A stretch of 64,000 nucleotides of DNA from Mariprofundus erugo (GTDB taxonomy: Bacteria; Pseudomonadota; Zetaproteobacteria; Mariprofundales; Mariprofundaceae), in NCBI RefSeq assembly GCF_005818865.1, contig NZ_VBRY01000002.1, positions 281,124-345,123 on the forward strand, given 5' to 3'. Each line of letters opens with the position of its first letter. The first letter of the stretch is position 1. Of the stretch, positions 1-8,966 are shown one piece after another. The notes beneath the pieces are model-generated. The model saw only the letters and a program-made list of their open reading frames with translations. It had not been told where the DNA came from and did not search any database. The position numbers and the translations under genes are program-made.

Positions 1-6
1 ATTTCT

Positions 7-1989
7 TTGAGTGAGGCTAGCCAAAAGGCGGTGGAGTGGGATAAGGCATTTTCATCGGCTTTCTTGCCCGTGCGTGAACTTTGCGTAAGGAAGTGGCTAT
101 TGCTGAAGAGCGAACTTCTTGGTGATGACACCCTTCAGGTAGCAGATAGTTTATACGCCTTAGGTTTGATGTTGGCAAAACAGGGCAAGTACGACGAATC
201 AGAGCAGGCCTTGAAATCAGCTTTGGAAACTCGTGTCAGTGCACTTGGCGAGGATCATTCGCAAGTAAGCACAATACGTCATGAGCTGGCCTTGGTGCTT
301 AAGGCGAAAGGTAACTACATAGAAGCGAAAGAGCAGCTTTCTAAGTCTCTATGGATTAAACGCCACTCTGAGAGCCTGCCTGAGGACAGGTTCACCAAAT
401 TGAACAACTTGGCTCTGATATTAATGACACAGCGTAATTACGACGGCGCTGTCCGACTATTATGCAAATCGCTCGCCATGAAAGTATCTCAATATGGCGA
501 AAGCTCCTCTGAATTGGTTGGTGTCCTGGATAATTTGGCTATAGCCATGGATAAGCAGTGCAACTATCACTATGTATATGCGTTGCATAATAAGTCTTTG
601 GAGATAAAGCGCGCTTGCTACGGGAATGTAGATCTTAGTATCGCGAAAAGCCTGAGTTATTTGGGTTTTATTATGGATGTTTATGCAAACGATCTCGCAG
701 CGGAGAAAATGTTGCGAGAGTCTTTGGGTATTTATCGCCAGATGCTGGGGGATGACAACCCGGAAGTGGCAACCGGCATGAAAAACTTGGCGGTCGTGCT
801 AGCACATAGGCAGCAATACGTAGAAGCTGAATCCCTGTTCCGTGAGGCTATTTCTTTAAAGAAAAAACTTCATGGCGAACCTTTGGATGTAGCGGATTGC
901 ATATTTGATCTGGCTATGATGATGGAAGAACTTAAAAGGTATCAGGAAGCTGAACTGTTGTTGCGCGAGGCGCTACAAATTGCTCGCAGGTCTCTTGGCG
1001 ATGAGAATGACAGGGTTGTTCACTTTTTGTATAGGCTTATGGATGTGCTTAGACGCCAAGGAAAAGTCGATGATGAGGTTGAAAGACTTTATTCCAACTG
1101 GAGTGAAAGCGATCCCTTTCATGTTCCAATGATTGCGACTGATCTAGATCGTAATTTGGAGAAGATGGCCCTAGGAAATGATGCAAAAGAAATGAACAAA
1201 GTGGCGGAAGCAAGTAAATACGATAGCAGAGGCCTAAGGTTCAGGGATAAATTCAGCAGAGCAAACGAAAAAATTGGGTTGTTCGAACGTCTTGAGGCTC
1301 TTGATGAGCAAGAAGCATGCGAAATGAGCCTAAAGGATATATTAATCGATATTGGTATCGAGGCTGATGGAATTCCAGCAGCATCATATGTCTCATATGA
1401 TGATTTGGACCTCTTTGAGATAGCAAAAATCTATATTCCATCTCTAGCAGCTTCGATAATTGATGCCACTGGTGCTGGGATTTATTTAGATCCTTATAGC
1501 AAATTTGATGGGTGGATTGTTAAGGGAAGCGTTGCTATTGCGAATGGATCTGGCCCGATAATGGATAGCTCTTTGGAAACAATGCTTGCTTGGGCAAAAA
1601 TCCCGTTTCTTCAAGTTGACACCTTTATAGACTATGGAAATTATGAAGAGATACGTTATTCAATTTTTTGCCCTGGGATTGGAGGGGAAGACGACCTTAA
1701 ACTATCAGGCACGTTAGATGGCGATACTGACTTTGATATGGATGATATAATTCTCGCGGCCTGTGAGGAATCAATTGATTTCAACAAGTGGAATACTGGG
1801 CATGATTGGGCTGAATCGTCCAAGCGCTTAAAGCGGCTTGCTTCTCAAGCAAAAATAGAGAATCGAGATTGGGCCAGTGTAGTTGGTAATAATGAATCTC
1901 ATTGGTTGGACAACTATTCGGATGAAGATATTGAATCCATGAAGACTTCTCATGAACCAAATGAGGCAGACGAAGACACGCCTTTCTAA
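7..1989 (+). CDS. Kinesin-light-chain-like TPR protein, 5' end probably outside window
   Basis: About 660 residues are visible. Residues ~40-350 hold successive 42-residue tetratricopeptide repeats of the kinesin-light-chain type (pattern LA..L...G.Y.EAE.L...AL.I....LG..H), which form a protein-binding solenoid. The remaining ~300 residues are acidic and match no family I know. There is no signal peptide or membrane segment, so it is probably cytoplasmic. The frame is open to base 1 and the first usable start is a TTG at 7 with no room to see a ribosome site, so the true start may lie upstream. The gene is visibly richer in A+T than the housekeeping genes nearby, which suggests transfer. Its function is unknown; such proteins occur in signalling and defence settings. 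Confidence 0.75.
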   Translation: MSEASQKAVEWDKAFSSAFLPVRELCVRKWLLLKSELLGDDTLQVADSLYALGLMLAKQGKYDESEQALKSALETRVSALGEDHSQVSTIRHELALVLKAKGNYIEAKEQLSKSLWIKRHSESLPEDRFTKLNNLALILMTQRNYDGAVRLLCKSLAMKVSQYGESSSELVGVLDNLAIAMDKQCNYHYVYALHNKSLEIKRACYGNVDLSIAKSLSYLGFIMDVYANDLAAEKMLRESLGIYRQMLGDDNPEVATGMKNLAVVLAHRQQYVEAESLFREAISLKKKLHGEPLDVADCIFDLAMMMEELKRYQEAELLLREALQIARRSLGDENDRVVHFLYRLMDVLRRQGKVDDEVERLYSNWSESDPFHVPMIATDLDRNLEKMALGNDAKEMNKVAEASKYDSRGLRFRDKFSRANEKIGLFERLEALDEQEACEMSLKDILIDIGIEADGIPAASYVSYDDLDLFEIAKIYIPSLAASIIDATGAGIYLDPYSKFDGWIVKGSVAIANGSGPIMDSSLETMLAWAKIPFLQVDTFIDYGNYEEIRYSIFCPGIGGEDDLKLSGTLDGDTDFDMDDIILAACEESIDFNKWNTGHDWAESSKRLKRLASQAKIENRDWASVVGNNESHWLDNYSDEDIESMKTSHEPNEADEDTPF

Positions 1990-2071
1990 GTGACAGGTTT
2001 TGTCCGGCTGGACTGGATACTTCACCAATACGGGGGGACCCGAACATTTAATTTGGTGAGGTATTTAAAAC

Positions 2072-2329
2072 ATGACGACGAATTTCTTTAAGCCGGTCGT
2101 CGCAGTAATCGCTCTTATTTCGCTTTGGATGTTGAGCGGCTGTGCCGCTACGCAGACGGCGATTTCCAAACGCAATCTCGATGTGCAGACCAAGATGAGT
2201 TCCACGGTGTTCCTGGACCCGGTTGCTCCTGAAAAAATGACGATCTTTGTGCAGGTTCGCAACACTTCGGACAAGCAACTTGAGCTTGATGGTGCCATCC
2301 GCACAGCCATTCAGGGCCACTGCACATAG
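2072..2329 (+). pseudogene. Truncated TraT-like outer-membrane lipoprotein
   Basis: The 85-residue product starts with a lipoprotein signal peptide (hydrophobic run, then lipobox LSGC with Cys at residue 24). It continues TAISKRNLDVQTKMS, then FVQVRNTSDKQ. This follows the N-terminus of TraT, the ~243-residue surface-exclusion/complement-resistance lipoprotein of F-like plasmids, which has chromosomal homologues. The match stops at about residue 80 and the frame ends four codons later. The glycine-rich membrane middle and the C-terminus are missing, so this is most likely a remnant. The break falls at a short duplicated string, GCACATAGGGG, at ~2321-2356. A ribosome site (GGTGAGGT) precedes the ATG. 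Confidence 0.6.
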
Positions 2330-2642
2330 GGGGCATGCACATAGGGGTCAGGACTCGTTTCGCGCATTTTCATCGGCGGATTTAAGGATACGACTCTCCG
2401 TTAAATGGTGCAGTCCGCAATAAGTTGCAATCTCGCATGGTATAGCCGTGTTTCCTGCAGGCTTCCCGTATTCAGTCGCCTCGCTCCCTCAATCACTCCC
2501 CGAACCCTTCGATCCGAACGATGGAACAGAGTGACAGCTGCGATTCTCAGCCCCCCAGCACTGCCAGTTGCGTTTGAACGCATTGGACGCCAAGCTTGGC
2601 AAGCAGCATAATGTGGAGACATTGCTGCCCGAATGAGGTGCC
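2330..2642. other. Gene-free junction after the TraT remnant
   Basis: 313 bases without a gene I can support. The left part carries the GCACATAGGGG duplication and the string GGGGTCAGGACTCG, which resembles sequence often seen near REP-associated transposases; that resemblance is only suggestive. Short open frames on both strands show no family features. A ribosome site for the next gene (AATGAGGTGCC) lies at the right end. Confidence 0.4.
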
Positions 2643-3143
2643 ATGACAGCTAACCCATGGATACAGGACGTCGCGTTCCCGGACTGTGAAAACAGCCATG
2701 TAGGCAAGATTTGCCTGCAAATGAACTGCAACAGCGATTGTGTACATATCCTGCGCTCCATTGTGGCTGTCATGACTGCACGCACCGGCATGAGCGAACT
2801 GCAAAGCAATCGCGTTGCAATTGCCGTGGATGAACTGTTTGCCAATATCGCCAGCCATGCCTATGACGGAAAACCGGGTAAAGTCGAGTTTGAGTGTCGC
2901 ATTGATGAAAGCAGCGACAGTGGCGGCGAGCTCATTATCGACCTCCGGGACTACGCCTCATGCAACTGGAGCGGCTGCCTGGAAGAGGCCGCATCCCGCA
3001 CCATCGATCACGAAAACCCCTGTCCGGGCGGACTGGGATTAAAACTCATATGCGCTGTGGTTGACGAATGTGAGCATACACGCTTGCCTGATGGCAATCA
3101 CTGGCGCCTTATTTTCAAATTTAACGGGAGAACAAACACATGA
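2643..3143 (+). CDS. RsbW/SpoIIAB-type ATP-binding anti-sigma factor-like protein
   Basis: The 166-residue protein has a GHKL ATPase fold of the serine-kinase/anti-sigma type (HATPase_c_2). The N box is at ~residues 57-70 (VDELFANIASHAY) and the ATP-lid glycine box at ~134-138 (GGLGLKLI). In this family such proteins bind a sigma factor or phosphorylate a partner STAS protein. The G1 box, normally DxGxPF, reads DLRDYASCNW here, so ATP binding may be altered. The stop codon overlaps the ATG of the STAS gene, the classic RsbW-RsbV pairing, which implies a partner-switch module. The controlled target is not visible; no sigma gene is adjacent. Confidence 0.75.
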   Translation: MTANPWIQDVAFPDCENSHVGKICLQMNCNSDCVHILRSIVAVMTARTGMSELQSNRVAIAVDELFANIASHAYDGKPGKVEFECRIDESSDSGGELIIDLRDYASCNWSGCLEEAASRTIDHENPCPGGLGLKLICAVVDECEHTRLPDGNHWRLIFKFNGRTNT

Positions 3144-3469
3144 ATGTTAAGCTGACATGCGAGCGGATTGATCAGGATCAGCATACCGTACTGTTGCGTG
3201 TGAGCGGCGATGTCACCATACACACCTCTCCCCGCCTCAGAGAGCAGCTTAAGCCTCTTTTTTCAGCCAGCATGAAGCAGATCCGCGTCGCTCTTGATGG
3301 CGTAGGTTTTATGGACTCATCCGGCATCGCCACCCTTGTCGAAGGGCTGCAATGGGCCCGGATGACCGGTGGTCGCTTTGTCCTCTCCGGCCTGAGTGAA
3401 AACGTACGCGATGTATTTGAACTGGCCAAACTGGATACCGTTTTTGAAATCGAGAGCATCCCGGCATGA
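3140..3469 (+). CDS. STAS-domain anti-anti-sigma factor (RsbV/SpoIIAA type)
   Basis: This 109-residue single STAS domain carries the motif [11 protein letters not shown], whose first serine (Ser60) is the expected phosphorylation site, matching SpoIIAA DSSG. In known partner-switching systems the unphosphorylated form binds the anti-sigma kinase and frees the sigma factor or another target. The gene overlaps the upstream anti-sigma gene by ATGA and overlaps ubiD in the same way. It is therefore translationally coupled to both, although a functional link to UbiD is not evident. Confidence 0.85.
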   Translation: MNVKLTCERIDQDQHTVLLRVSGDVTIHTSPRLREQLKPLFSASMKQIRVALDGVGFMDSSGIATLVEGLQWARMTGGRFVLSGLSENVRDVFELAKLDTVFEIESIPA

Positions 3470-4926
3470 GCTACCGGGACATGCGCGCCTTTATTGCCGA
3501 CCTGGAGGCAAGAGGCCTGCTCAAACGGATTACCACCGAAATCAGCAGCCGGCTCGAGATTACCGAGATTTCCGACCGGGTCCTGCGGGCTGGCGGACCG
3601 GCACTGTTGTTTGAAAACGTCACCGGCTCGGATATGCCCGTGCTTACCAATCTGTTTGGCACATCCGAACGCATTGCGCTGGGCATGGGGCGCGAATCGG
3701 CTGGCGAACTGCGTGAAATCGGTGAGCTGCTGGCCTACCTGAAGGAGCCTGAACCACCCAAAGGACTTCGGGATGCATGGGAAAAGTTTCCTGTGCTCAA
3801 AAAAGTCATGGATATGCAGCCGAAAACCACTTCAAAGGCACCATGGCAGGAGATTGTTCTCAGCGGTGATGATGTCGACCTGAACCGCCTGCCGATCCAG
3901 ACCTGCTGGCCCGAAGATGCAGCACCGTTGCTGACCTGGGGACTGGTGGTCACCAAAGGGCCGAATAAACCACGCCAGAATATCGGCATCTATCGCCAGC
4001 AGCTGATCGGAAAAAACAAGCTGATCATGCGTTGGCTCAAACACCGTGGCGGCGCCCAGGATCACCTTGAGGCCTCAAAATCCGGTGCAGAACGATTCCC
4101 CTGTGCCGTGGTGATCGGAGCCGATCCGGCCACGATTCTCGCCGCTGTCACACCTGTGCCCGATACGTTGTCGGAATATCAGTTTGCCGGCCTTCTGCGC
4201 GGCGAAAAAACCGTCCTGACCGACTGTCTGTCGGTACCTTTGCAGGTACCCGCATCAGCTGAAATCGTGCTCGAAGGCTATGTTTCACTCGATGAATATG
4301 CCGAAGAGGGTCCGTTCGGGGATCATACCGGCTACTACAATGAAACGGAGATGTTCCCGGTCTTTACCGTGGAGCGCATGTGCATGCGCAAGGATGCCAT
4401 CTACCACTCCACCCATACCGGCAAACCGCCGGATGAGCCGGCCATTCTCGGACTGGCCTTCAATGAGGTTTTTGTCCCCATTCTGAAGAAGCAGTTTCCG
4501 GAAATTGTCGACTTCTACCTGCCCATGGAAGGGTGCTCGTATCGCCTTGCCGTGGTGTCGATCCGCAAGGGGTATGCAGGCCATGCCAAGCGGGTGATGT
4601 TCGGCATCTGGTCCTATCTGCGCCAGTTCATGTACACCAAATTTATCATTGTCGTCGATGAAGATATCGACTGCCGCTCATGGCCTGAAGTGATATGGGC
4701 CATCACGACACGCAGTGACCCTGCCCGCGACTTTACCATGGTCGACCGGACCCCCATTGATTACCTTGATTTTGCCTCGCCTGTTGCAGGCCTGGGTTCA
4801 AAGGTCGGCATTGATGCCACCAACAAGTGGGAGGGTGAAACCGATCGTGAATGGGGCAGACCGATCTGCATGAGTGATGACATCAAGCAGCGGGTTGACC
4901 TGCTGTGGGACGAGTTGGGCTTGTGA
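3466..4926 (+). CDS. ubiD: UbiD-family 3-polyprenyl-4-hydroxybenzoate decarboxylase
   Basis: The 486-residue protein is close to E. coli UbiD (497) and is collinear with it from [19 protein letters not shown] onward. UbiD uses prenylated FMN, made by UbiX, to decarboxylate polyprenyl-hydroxybenzoate in ubiquinone synthesis. The conserved [15 protein letters not shown] block (~residues 272-286) carries the acidic residues of the active site. No ubiX lies in the window. The start overlaps the STAS gene by ATGA and the next gene begins 22 bases after the stop, so co-transcription is likely. UbiD-like decarboxylases act on many substrates, but length and motifs fit the ubiquinone branch. Confidence 0.93.
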   Translation: MSYRDMRAFIADLEARGLLKRITTEISSRLEITEISDRVLRAGGPALLFENVTGSDMPVLTNLFGTSERIALGMGRESAGELREIGELLAYLKEPEPPKGLRDAWEKFPVLKKVMDMQPKTTSKAPWQEIVLSGDDVDLNRLPIQTCWPEDAAPLLTWGLVVTKGPNKPRQNIGIYRQQLIGKNKLIMRWLKHRGGAQDHLEASKSGAERFPCAVVIGADPATILAAVTPVPDTLSEYQFAGLLRGEKTVLTDCLSVPLQVPASAEIVLEGYVSLDEYAEEGPFGDHTGYYNETEMFPVFTVERMCMRKDAIYHSTHTGKPPDEPAILGLAFNEVFVPILKKQFPEIVDFYLPMEGCSYRLAVVSIRKGYAGHAKRVMFGIWSYLRQFMYTKFIIVVDEDIDCRSWPEVIWAITTRSDPARDFTMVDRTPIDYLDFASPVAGLGSKVGIDATNKWEGETDREWGRPICMSDDIKQRVDLLWDELGL

Positions 4927-4948
4927 TGCGTAAAGCTCCCCGGTTATC

Positions 4949-6850
4949 ATGAATCTGCGCAGGCTGTTGCTGCTGCCTCTCATCGTTGCCGGTGCAACGG
5001 TCGGTTATTTCTACTTCTCGACACCGGATTACAGCAATATCAGTGGCGATCCGTTAACTGCCGGGACGACAGCCTTCGAGAAAGGTGACTTCGATGCCGC
5101 CGCCGACCTGTTCAAGAGCGCTGCCAAACAGGGAAGTGCGGCCGCCCAATACCGCTATGCCATGCTTTACCGGGATGGCAAAGGGGTCGCCCAGGATGAT
5201 ACCCAGGCCGTACGCTGGCTGAAACTCGCGGCAGCACAGGGATATAAAGATGCCCAATACGAGCTGGCCGTACTGCTGGAAAGCGGTCGCGGTGTTGACC
5301 AGACCGATCCTGCTGCTGCACTGCAGTGGTTTACCCGCTCAGCCATGCAGGGCCACGCAGGAGCACAGCTGCACCTGGCCAGCATGTATGCCGAGGGTTC
5401 AGGGACGAAAAAAAATGATACAGAGGCGCTGTCATGGGCTATCAAGGCTGCGGCAGCCGGCAACCCCGAAGCAGCCTCCTATCGTCAGCAACTGCTTAAC
5501 CGGGTCACCGCCTCGGCCTCGAACGGCGATGCCGCTGCACAATTTGTTCTGGCCATGCTCTATCAGCAGGGGCAGGGCTTGAATGCCGATATGCAAAAGG
5601 CGGAAAACTGGCTTCGCCAGAGTGCGGAGCGCGGCAATGCGGAGGCACAGTTTCATCTGGCTGAGCTACTGGCTTCACGCCCGTCAGATTCAGGCATGAC
5701 CGAGGCTGCAGACTGGTTTCTCAAGGCTGCTGCCCAAAATCAGATTCAGGCGGCTGCAGCCATTGGCGTTCTCTATGCCACCGGCCATGGCATCGAAAAA
5801 GACCGTCAGCAGGCGATACACTGGCTGGAGATTGCCGCCAATGCCGGAGATATACGGGCACAGGCCAATCTGGGCGAAGTATATGGCGATGCCGGCATGC
5901 AGCAGGAGGCACTGCACTGGCTGACAGCCGCGGCTCAGGCCGGCGTTGCCGATACCGAAAACAACCTCGGCGTCATCTACGCACTGGGCCTTGGCGTCAC
6001 AAAGGATATGCGCAATGCCGTTGCATGGCTGCAGAAAGCAGCTGCAGAAGACAATGCTGCCCAGTATAACCTTGGCCTGATGTATCTGCTTGGTACAGGC
6101 GTTATCCGTAACGATGAAACCGGCGCCTCGTGGCTGAAACAGTCCCGTCAGAACGGCAATGCACGCGCGGCACTGTTGCTTGGCATACTCTTTGACCTCG
6201 GGCGAGGGGTGGTCACCGATCGTGAAGAGGCCATCAAGTGGTATCAACAGGCGGCAGAGCTTGGTGATGCAGATGCCATCTACAACCTCGCGGTGCTCTA
6301 TTATCATAAACAGGATTATGCGGCAGCACTGCCTCTGTTTGAGAAGGCCGCCAATAACGGCGACAGCAATGCCCAAAATATTCTTGCCACGATGTACCTG
6401 TGGGGACAAGGCATTAAGGCCAGCCCGACCGAGGCTTTTACATGGTTTGAAAAGGGCGCCAGGGGTGGCAATGCCATGGCCCGCTTTAACCTGGGTAATC
6501 TCTACCGCAAGGGTGAGGGGAGCGAGCAAAAGGATTCACAGGCGGTGTTCTGGTACAAACAGGCGGCAGAGCAGGGCTTTGATCAGGCCGAGAATGCACT
6601 GGCCTATATGTATGCACTGGGTCGTGGTACCGCCATGAATAAAAAACTGGCGCAACAGTGGTTCGATAAGGCGGCCGGCCAGGGACTTGAGATTGCCAGC
6701 CAGAATCTGAAGCTGCTGATGCAACAGCAAAACGGTTTCACCCTTGCTACTCACGCCATTGATGTGACAACCCGGGCAGATCTGTTCACGGACAAACAGA
6801 TCGACCTTTCCAGCCAGCTGCAAATGCACCGCATTCCCCGGCTGCACTAG
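4949..6850 (+). CDS. Sel1-repeat protein with N-terminal membrane anchor
   Basis: The 633-residue protein starts with a hydrophobic segment (~residues 5-23, LLLLPLIVAGATVGYFYF) that acts as signal anchor or signal peptide. About fifteen Sel1-like repeats of ~36 residues follow (A..LG.MY..G.GV..D...A..W...AA..G...A). The repeats form an alpha-solenoid used as a scaffold, and the protein is probably periplasmic and membrane-tethered. It lies 22 bases after ubiD. A run of hairpin repeats begins at its stop codon. Sel1 proteins serve in secretion, envelope stress and exopolysaccharide regulation; nothing here picks one role. Confidence 0.85.
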   Translation: MNLRRLLLLPLIVAGATVGYFYFSTPDYSNISGDPLTAGTTAFEKGDFDAAADLFKSAAKQGSAAAQYRYAMLYRDGKGVAQDDTQAVRWLKLAAAQGYKDAQYELAVLLESGRGVDQTDPAAALQWFTRSAMQGHAGAQLHLASMYAEGSGTKKNDTEALSWAIKAAAAGNPEAASYRQQLLNRVTASASNGDAAAQFVLAMLYQQGQGLNADMQKAENWLRQSAERGNAEAQFHLAELLASRPSDSGMTEAADWFLKAAAQNQIQAAAAIGVLYATGHGIEKDRQQAIHWLEIAANAGDIRAQANLGEVYGDAGMQQEALHWLTAAAQAGVADTENNLGVIYALGLGVTKDMRNAVAWLQKAAAEDNAAQYNLGLMYLLGTGVIRNDETGASWLKQSRQNGNARAALLLGILFDLGRGVVTDREEAIKWYQQAAELGDADAIYNLAVLYYHKQDYAAALPLFEKAANNGDSNAQNILATMYLWGQGIKASPTEAFTWFEKGARGGNAMARFNLGNLYRKGEGSEQKDSQAVFWYKQAAEQGFDQAENALAYMYALGRGTAMNKKLAQQWFDKAAGQGLEIASQNLKLLMQQQNGFTLATHAIDVTTRADLFTDKQIDLSSQLQMHRIPRLH

Positions 6851-6999
6851 GGAGATGCTGATTTATTGCCATCCTGGCAAAAATCAGTTCGCAAAGACAA
6901 AAGCGTGGTTTTGTCTTTGCATACAAATCAGGCACTTACGCGTCTGATTTGGCGAGCCGTCCATGGCTCGCTCGGAAGCGCCGACACATCAGCGCTTCC
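6850..6999 (+). repeat. Repeat family member R1: five consecutive hairpins
   Basis: A 150-bp unit made almost wholly of five stem-loops. They are 6858-6887 (stem CTGATTT..TTGCCA), 6891-6920 (12-bp stem GCAAAGACAAAA), 6924-6951 (8-bp stem CAAATCAG), 6952-6971 (GCGAGCC/GGCTCGC) and 6974-6999 (GGAAGCGC/GCGCTTCC). The outer ends are imperfect inverted repeats (GGAGATGCTGATT and ATCAGCGCTTCC). Related copies lie at 7003, 47540, 48042, 54845 and 62884. The preceding bases are CTAG. No coding capacity. It reads like a MITE or a structured intergenic repeat. Confidence 0.8.
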
Positions 7000-7002
7000 C
7001 CA

Positions 7003-7040
7003 GGGAGATGCTGATTGATTGCCATCCTGGCAAAATTCAG
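7003..7040 (+). repeat. Repeat family fragment R2 (left end only)
   Basis: A second left end follows R1 directly, separated by CCAG. It contains the first hairpin (CTGATTGATTGCCATCCTGG...) and then diverges at GCCCGCTGC. It is probably the remains of a tandem copy, or the landing site into which R1 inserted. Confidence 0.7.
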
Positions 7041-7085
7041 CCCGCTGCTTTTAGCAGAGACCCCGCCCGGCCACTGGTTGAGACC

Positions 7086-7517
7086 TCAATGACCCGTCCG
7101 CTTGACCTTGACACATCGGGCAAGAAATTCGTTGTCAGGAATATCCAGGTGACGCGCAGCCCGATTAAACAGCTCCTCTTCATACTCCAGCGTCCCCGTA
7201 TGTGTCAGTGCAATGGCCCAGATATCCCTTAACAACTGGATACGCTCACTCACAGGCAGCTGATTACGGAGCTCATCGGCCACCGAATCGATATCACCCT
7301 CAGCCGGGTTGAAACTGTTAATTTCTCGTATCACCATCTCAGGATCGGTGTGATAATCATGGGTAAGGATTCGGACGACAATATCCAGCTCTCTTTGCTC
7401 TGCCTTGCCATCCGACCAGACCATATGCAGCAAAAATCTGGAAATAAGATCCTGTAACTCGAGCGCCGTCAGTTTCTTTGTTTTCGCGGCGTGTTTTTTA
7501 AACAGATTGAACAACAT
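7086..7517 (-). CDS. TerB-like helical domain protein
   Basis: This 143-residue all-helical protein resembles the TerB (tellurite-resistance B) family. Residues ~15-60 carry LTALELQDLISRFLLHMVWSDG..EQRELDIVVRI, where an acidic turn after a tryptophan corresponds to the TerB metal-binding helix pair. A second copy of the helical pattern follows. The chosen ATG (7517) has a strong ribosome site GGGGAGGT upstream; an in-frame start 105 bases earlier lacks one and would add a low-complexity leader. Stand-alone TerB proteins are common near membrane-stress genes and their exact role is unclear. Confidence 0.7.
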   Translation of the reverse strand: MLFNLFKKHAAKTKKLTALELQDLISRFLLHMVWSDGKAEQRELDIVVRILTHDYHTDPEMVIREINSFNPAEGDIDSVADELRNQLPVSERIQLLRDIWAIALTHTGTLEYEEELFNRAARHLDIPDNEFLARCVKVKRTGH

Positions 7518-7699
7518 CTGCGTTACTACCTCCCCACCCTGAATTCCAGCCAGCCATCCTGGCATATATAAGAGACCAGAACCCATTTCCGATCCGATGC
7601 AACAACAGATGGATATCCCCAAATATTTTCACAAGCAACGATGATAACGATACAGCCACCATACAATCACTTGCCCCTCTGCTATAGACCAGGCTCTCG

Positions 7700-8131
7700 T
7701 CAGCTCTGGTGACGCATCATCAGTGCATGCCTTGAATGTGTCGTATCCAGCATACCGATCCGACTGCAGCTGTTCTCATCAAAATGCACCCCGATCCCGT
7801 CATCCGTGACCCGGGCAACCTGTCCACTCAGGCGGACAGGATCCCGCTCGGAGAGAAATGTCAGCAGCAAATCCAGCTCTTCCCCCACCTTGAAGGCAGC
7901 CGGAGTTTCGATAAACACACCTGTTGCACTGACATTACGGGCATGACCGTAATGGTTGGTATCATCACGCGTTGAAAGGCTCAACAGCTCTGTGTAGGGA
8001 ATTCGAGGGGCGACACGGGCTTCCCCTCTCCAGTCAGACATCAGATCAAGCAGCTGTGAACGAGCCTCTTCAGGCAGCTCGGCAGCGATTGATGACAATC
8101 GCTCAAGAAGGTCAGAATCCACAATCACCAT
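7700..8131 (-). CDS. PilZ-domain protein (putative c-di-GMP effector)
   Basis: In this 143-residue protein the first ~40 residues are helical and the rest is a PilZ beta-barrel. Both c-di-GMP binding elements are visible: RVAPR (RxxxR, ~residues 38-42) and NVSATG (D/NxSxxG, ~66-71). The strands VGEELDLLLTF and VRLSGQVARVTDDGIGVHF follow. PilZ proteins read the second messenger c-di-GMP to control motility, adhesion or exopolysaccharide. No cyclase or phosphodiesterase is adjacent, so the target is unknown. The gene stands alone with 60-180 bases on each side. Confidence 0.85.
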   Translation of the reverse strand: MVIVDSDLLERLSSIAAELPEEARSQLLDLMSDWRGEARVAPRIPYTELLSLSTRDDTNHYGHARNVSATGVFIETPAAFKVGEELDLLLTFLSERDPVRLSGQVARVTDDGIGVHFDENSCSRIGMLDTTHSRHALMMRHQS

Positions 8132-8190
8132 AATAAAACAAAGACTACCGCTTAAAAAAAGACAGGCAAACAGAATGATCGTCAGCTGTG

Positions 8191-8907
8191 TCAGCCGTGA
8201 ACAATCATGTATAAAGCAATAGCAGCCAGCAGAATCGCCACATACTGCTGAAACCGCTCCCGCGGCATGCGCTCAATCACCCGCTTTGCCGACCAGGTGC
8301 CCAAAACCATCGCACAGCTCATGATGGCAGCCAGTATCCAGAATTGCATATCCGTCTGCAGATAGTGCTGATATATGACACTTTTGACGCCATGCATCAC
8401 AAGTGCGGTGACCGCTTCACTGGCAATATAGGCCACCGGCGGCAGACCAAGGGAAAGAAACACTGCTGCACCAAGTGGCCCGGCACTGCCGGCAAGCCCC
8501 GACAGAAAACCGGTGACGGCACCTCCTGCCAATAGCAGAAGAGGGCCTTTGCCAACATGCAGCCAACCGAAATATTTCAGCATAACAAACACAAGGATCA
8601 ACAGCCCGATGACTCGAATCACCAAATCCTGCGGCAGTTGCACAAACGAGAGAGCCCCCAGTGCACTGCAGGGAATAGCCGCCAGCAAAAACTGACTGAC
8701 CGGCCGCCAGTGGATCTGACTAAAACCAAAGCCAACCCTTGAAAGATTGCCGACAAACTGGGCGACCGTCAGCAGAGGAACTGCCTTATCCACCCCGACG
8801 GTCGCAACCAGCAGGGGCAATAACAACAGCGCGCCACCAAAGCCTGCTGCACCGGATATGGCGGCGGCAACAAACGCCGCCACAAACAGAAGCATGGATT
8901 CAAACAT
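8191..8907 (-). CDS. TauE/SafE-family membrane transporter
   Basis: This 238-residue protein has about eight hydrophobic segments and the family features AAISGAAGFGGALLLLPLL near the N-terminus and GFLSGLAGSAGPLGAAVFL in the second half. These are the paired glycine-rich repeats of sulfite exporter TauE/SafE (DUF81). Members export sulfite, sulfoacetate or other organic anions across the inner membrane; the substrate cannot be read from sequence. A ribosome site (GAGGACCTG) precedes the ATG. The mutarotase gene lies upstream on the same strand. Confidence 0.85.
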   Translation of the reverse strand: MFESMLLFVAAFVAAAISGAAGFGGALLLLPLLVATVGVDKAVPLLTVAQFVGNLSRVGFGFSQIHWRPVSQFLLAAIPCSALGALSFVQLPQDLVIRVIGLLILVFVMLKYFGWLHVGKGPLLLLAGGAVTGFLSGLAGSAGPLGAAVFLSLGLPPVAYIASEAVTALVMHGVKSVIYQHYLQTDMQFWILAAIMSCAMVLGTWSAKRVIERMPRERFQQYVAILLAAIALYMIVHG

Positions 8908-8966
8908 CAGGTCCTCGTCAAATGAAAATAGTGTGGCGCCTTACCTGTGAAGGCGCCACAGGAATA

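Noticed and set aside
2401..2622. Short open frames on both strands after the TraT remnant
   Set aside because: They mirror each other, have no ribosome site and show no family pattern.
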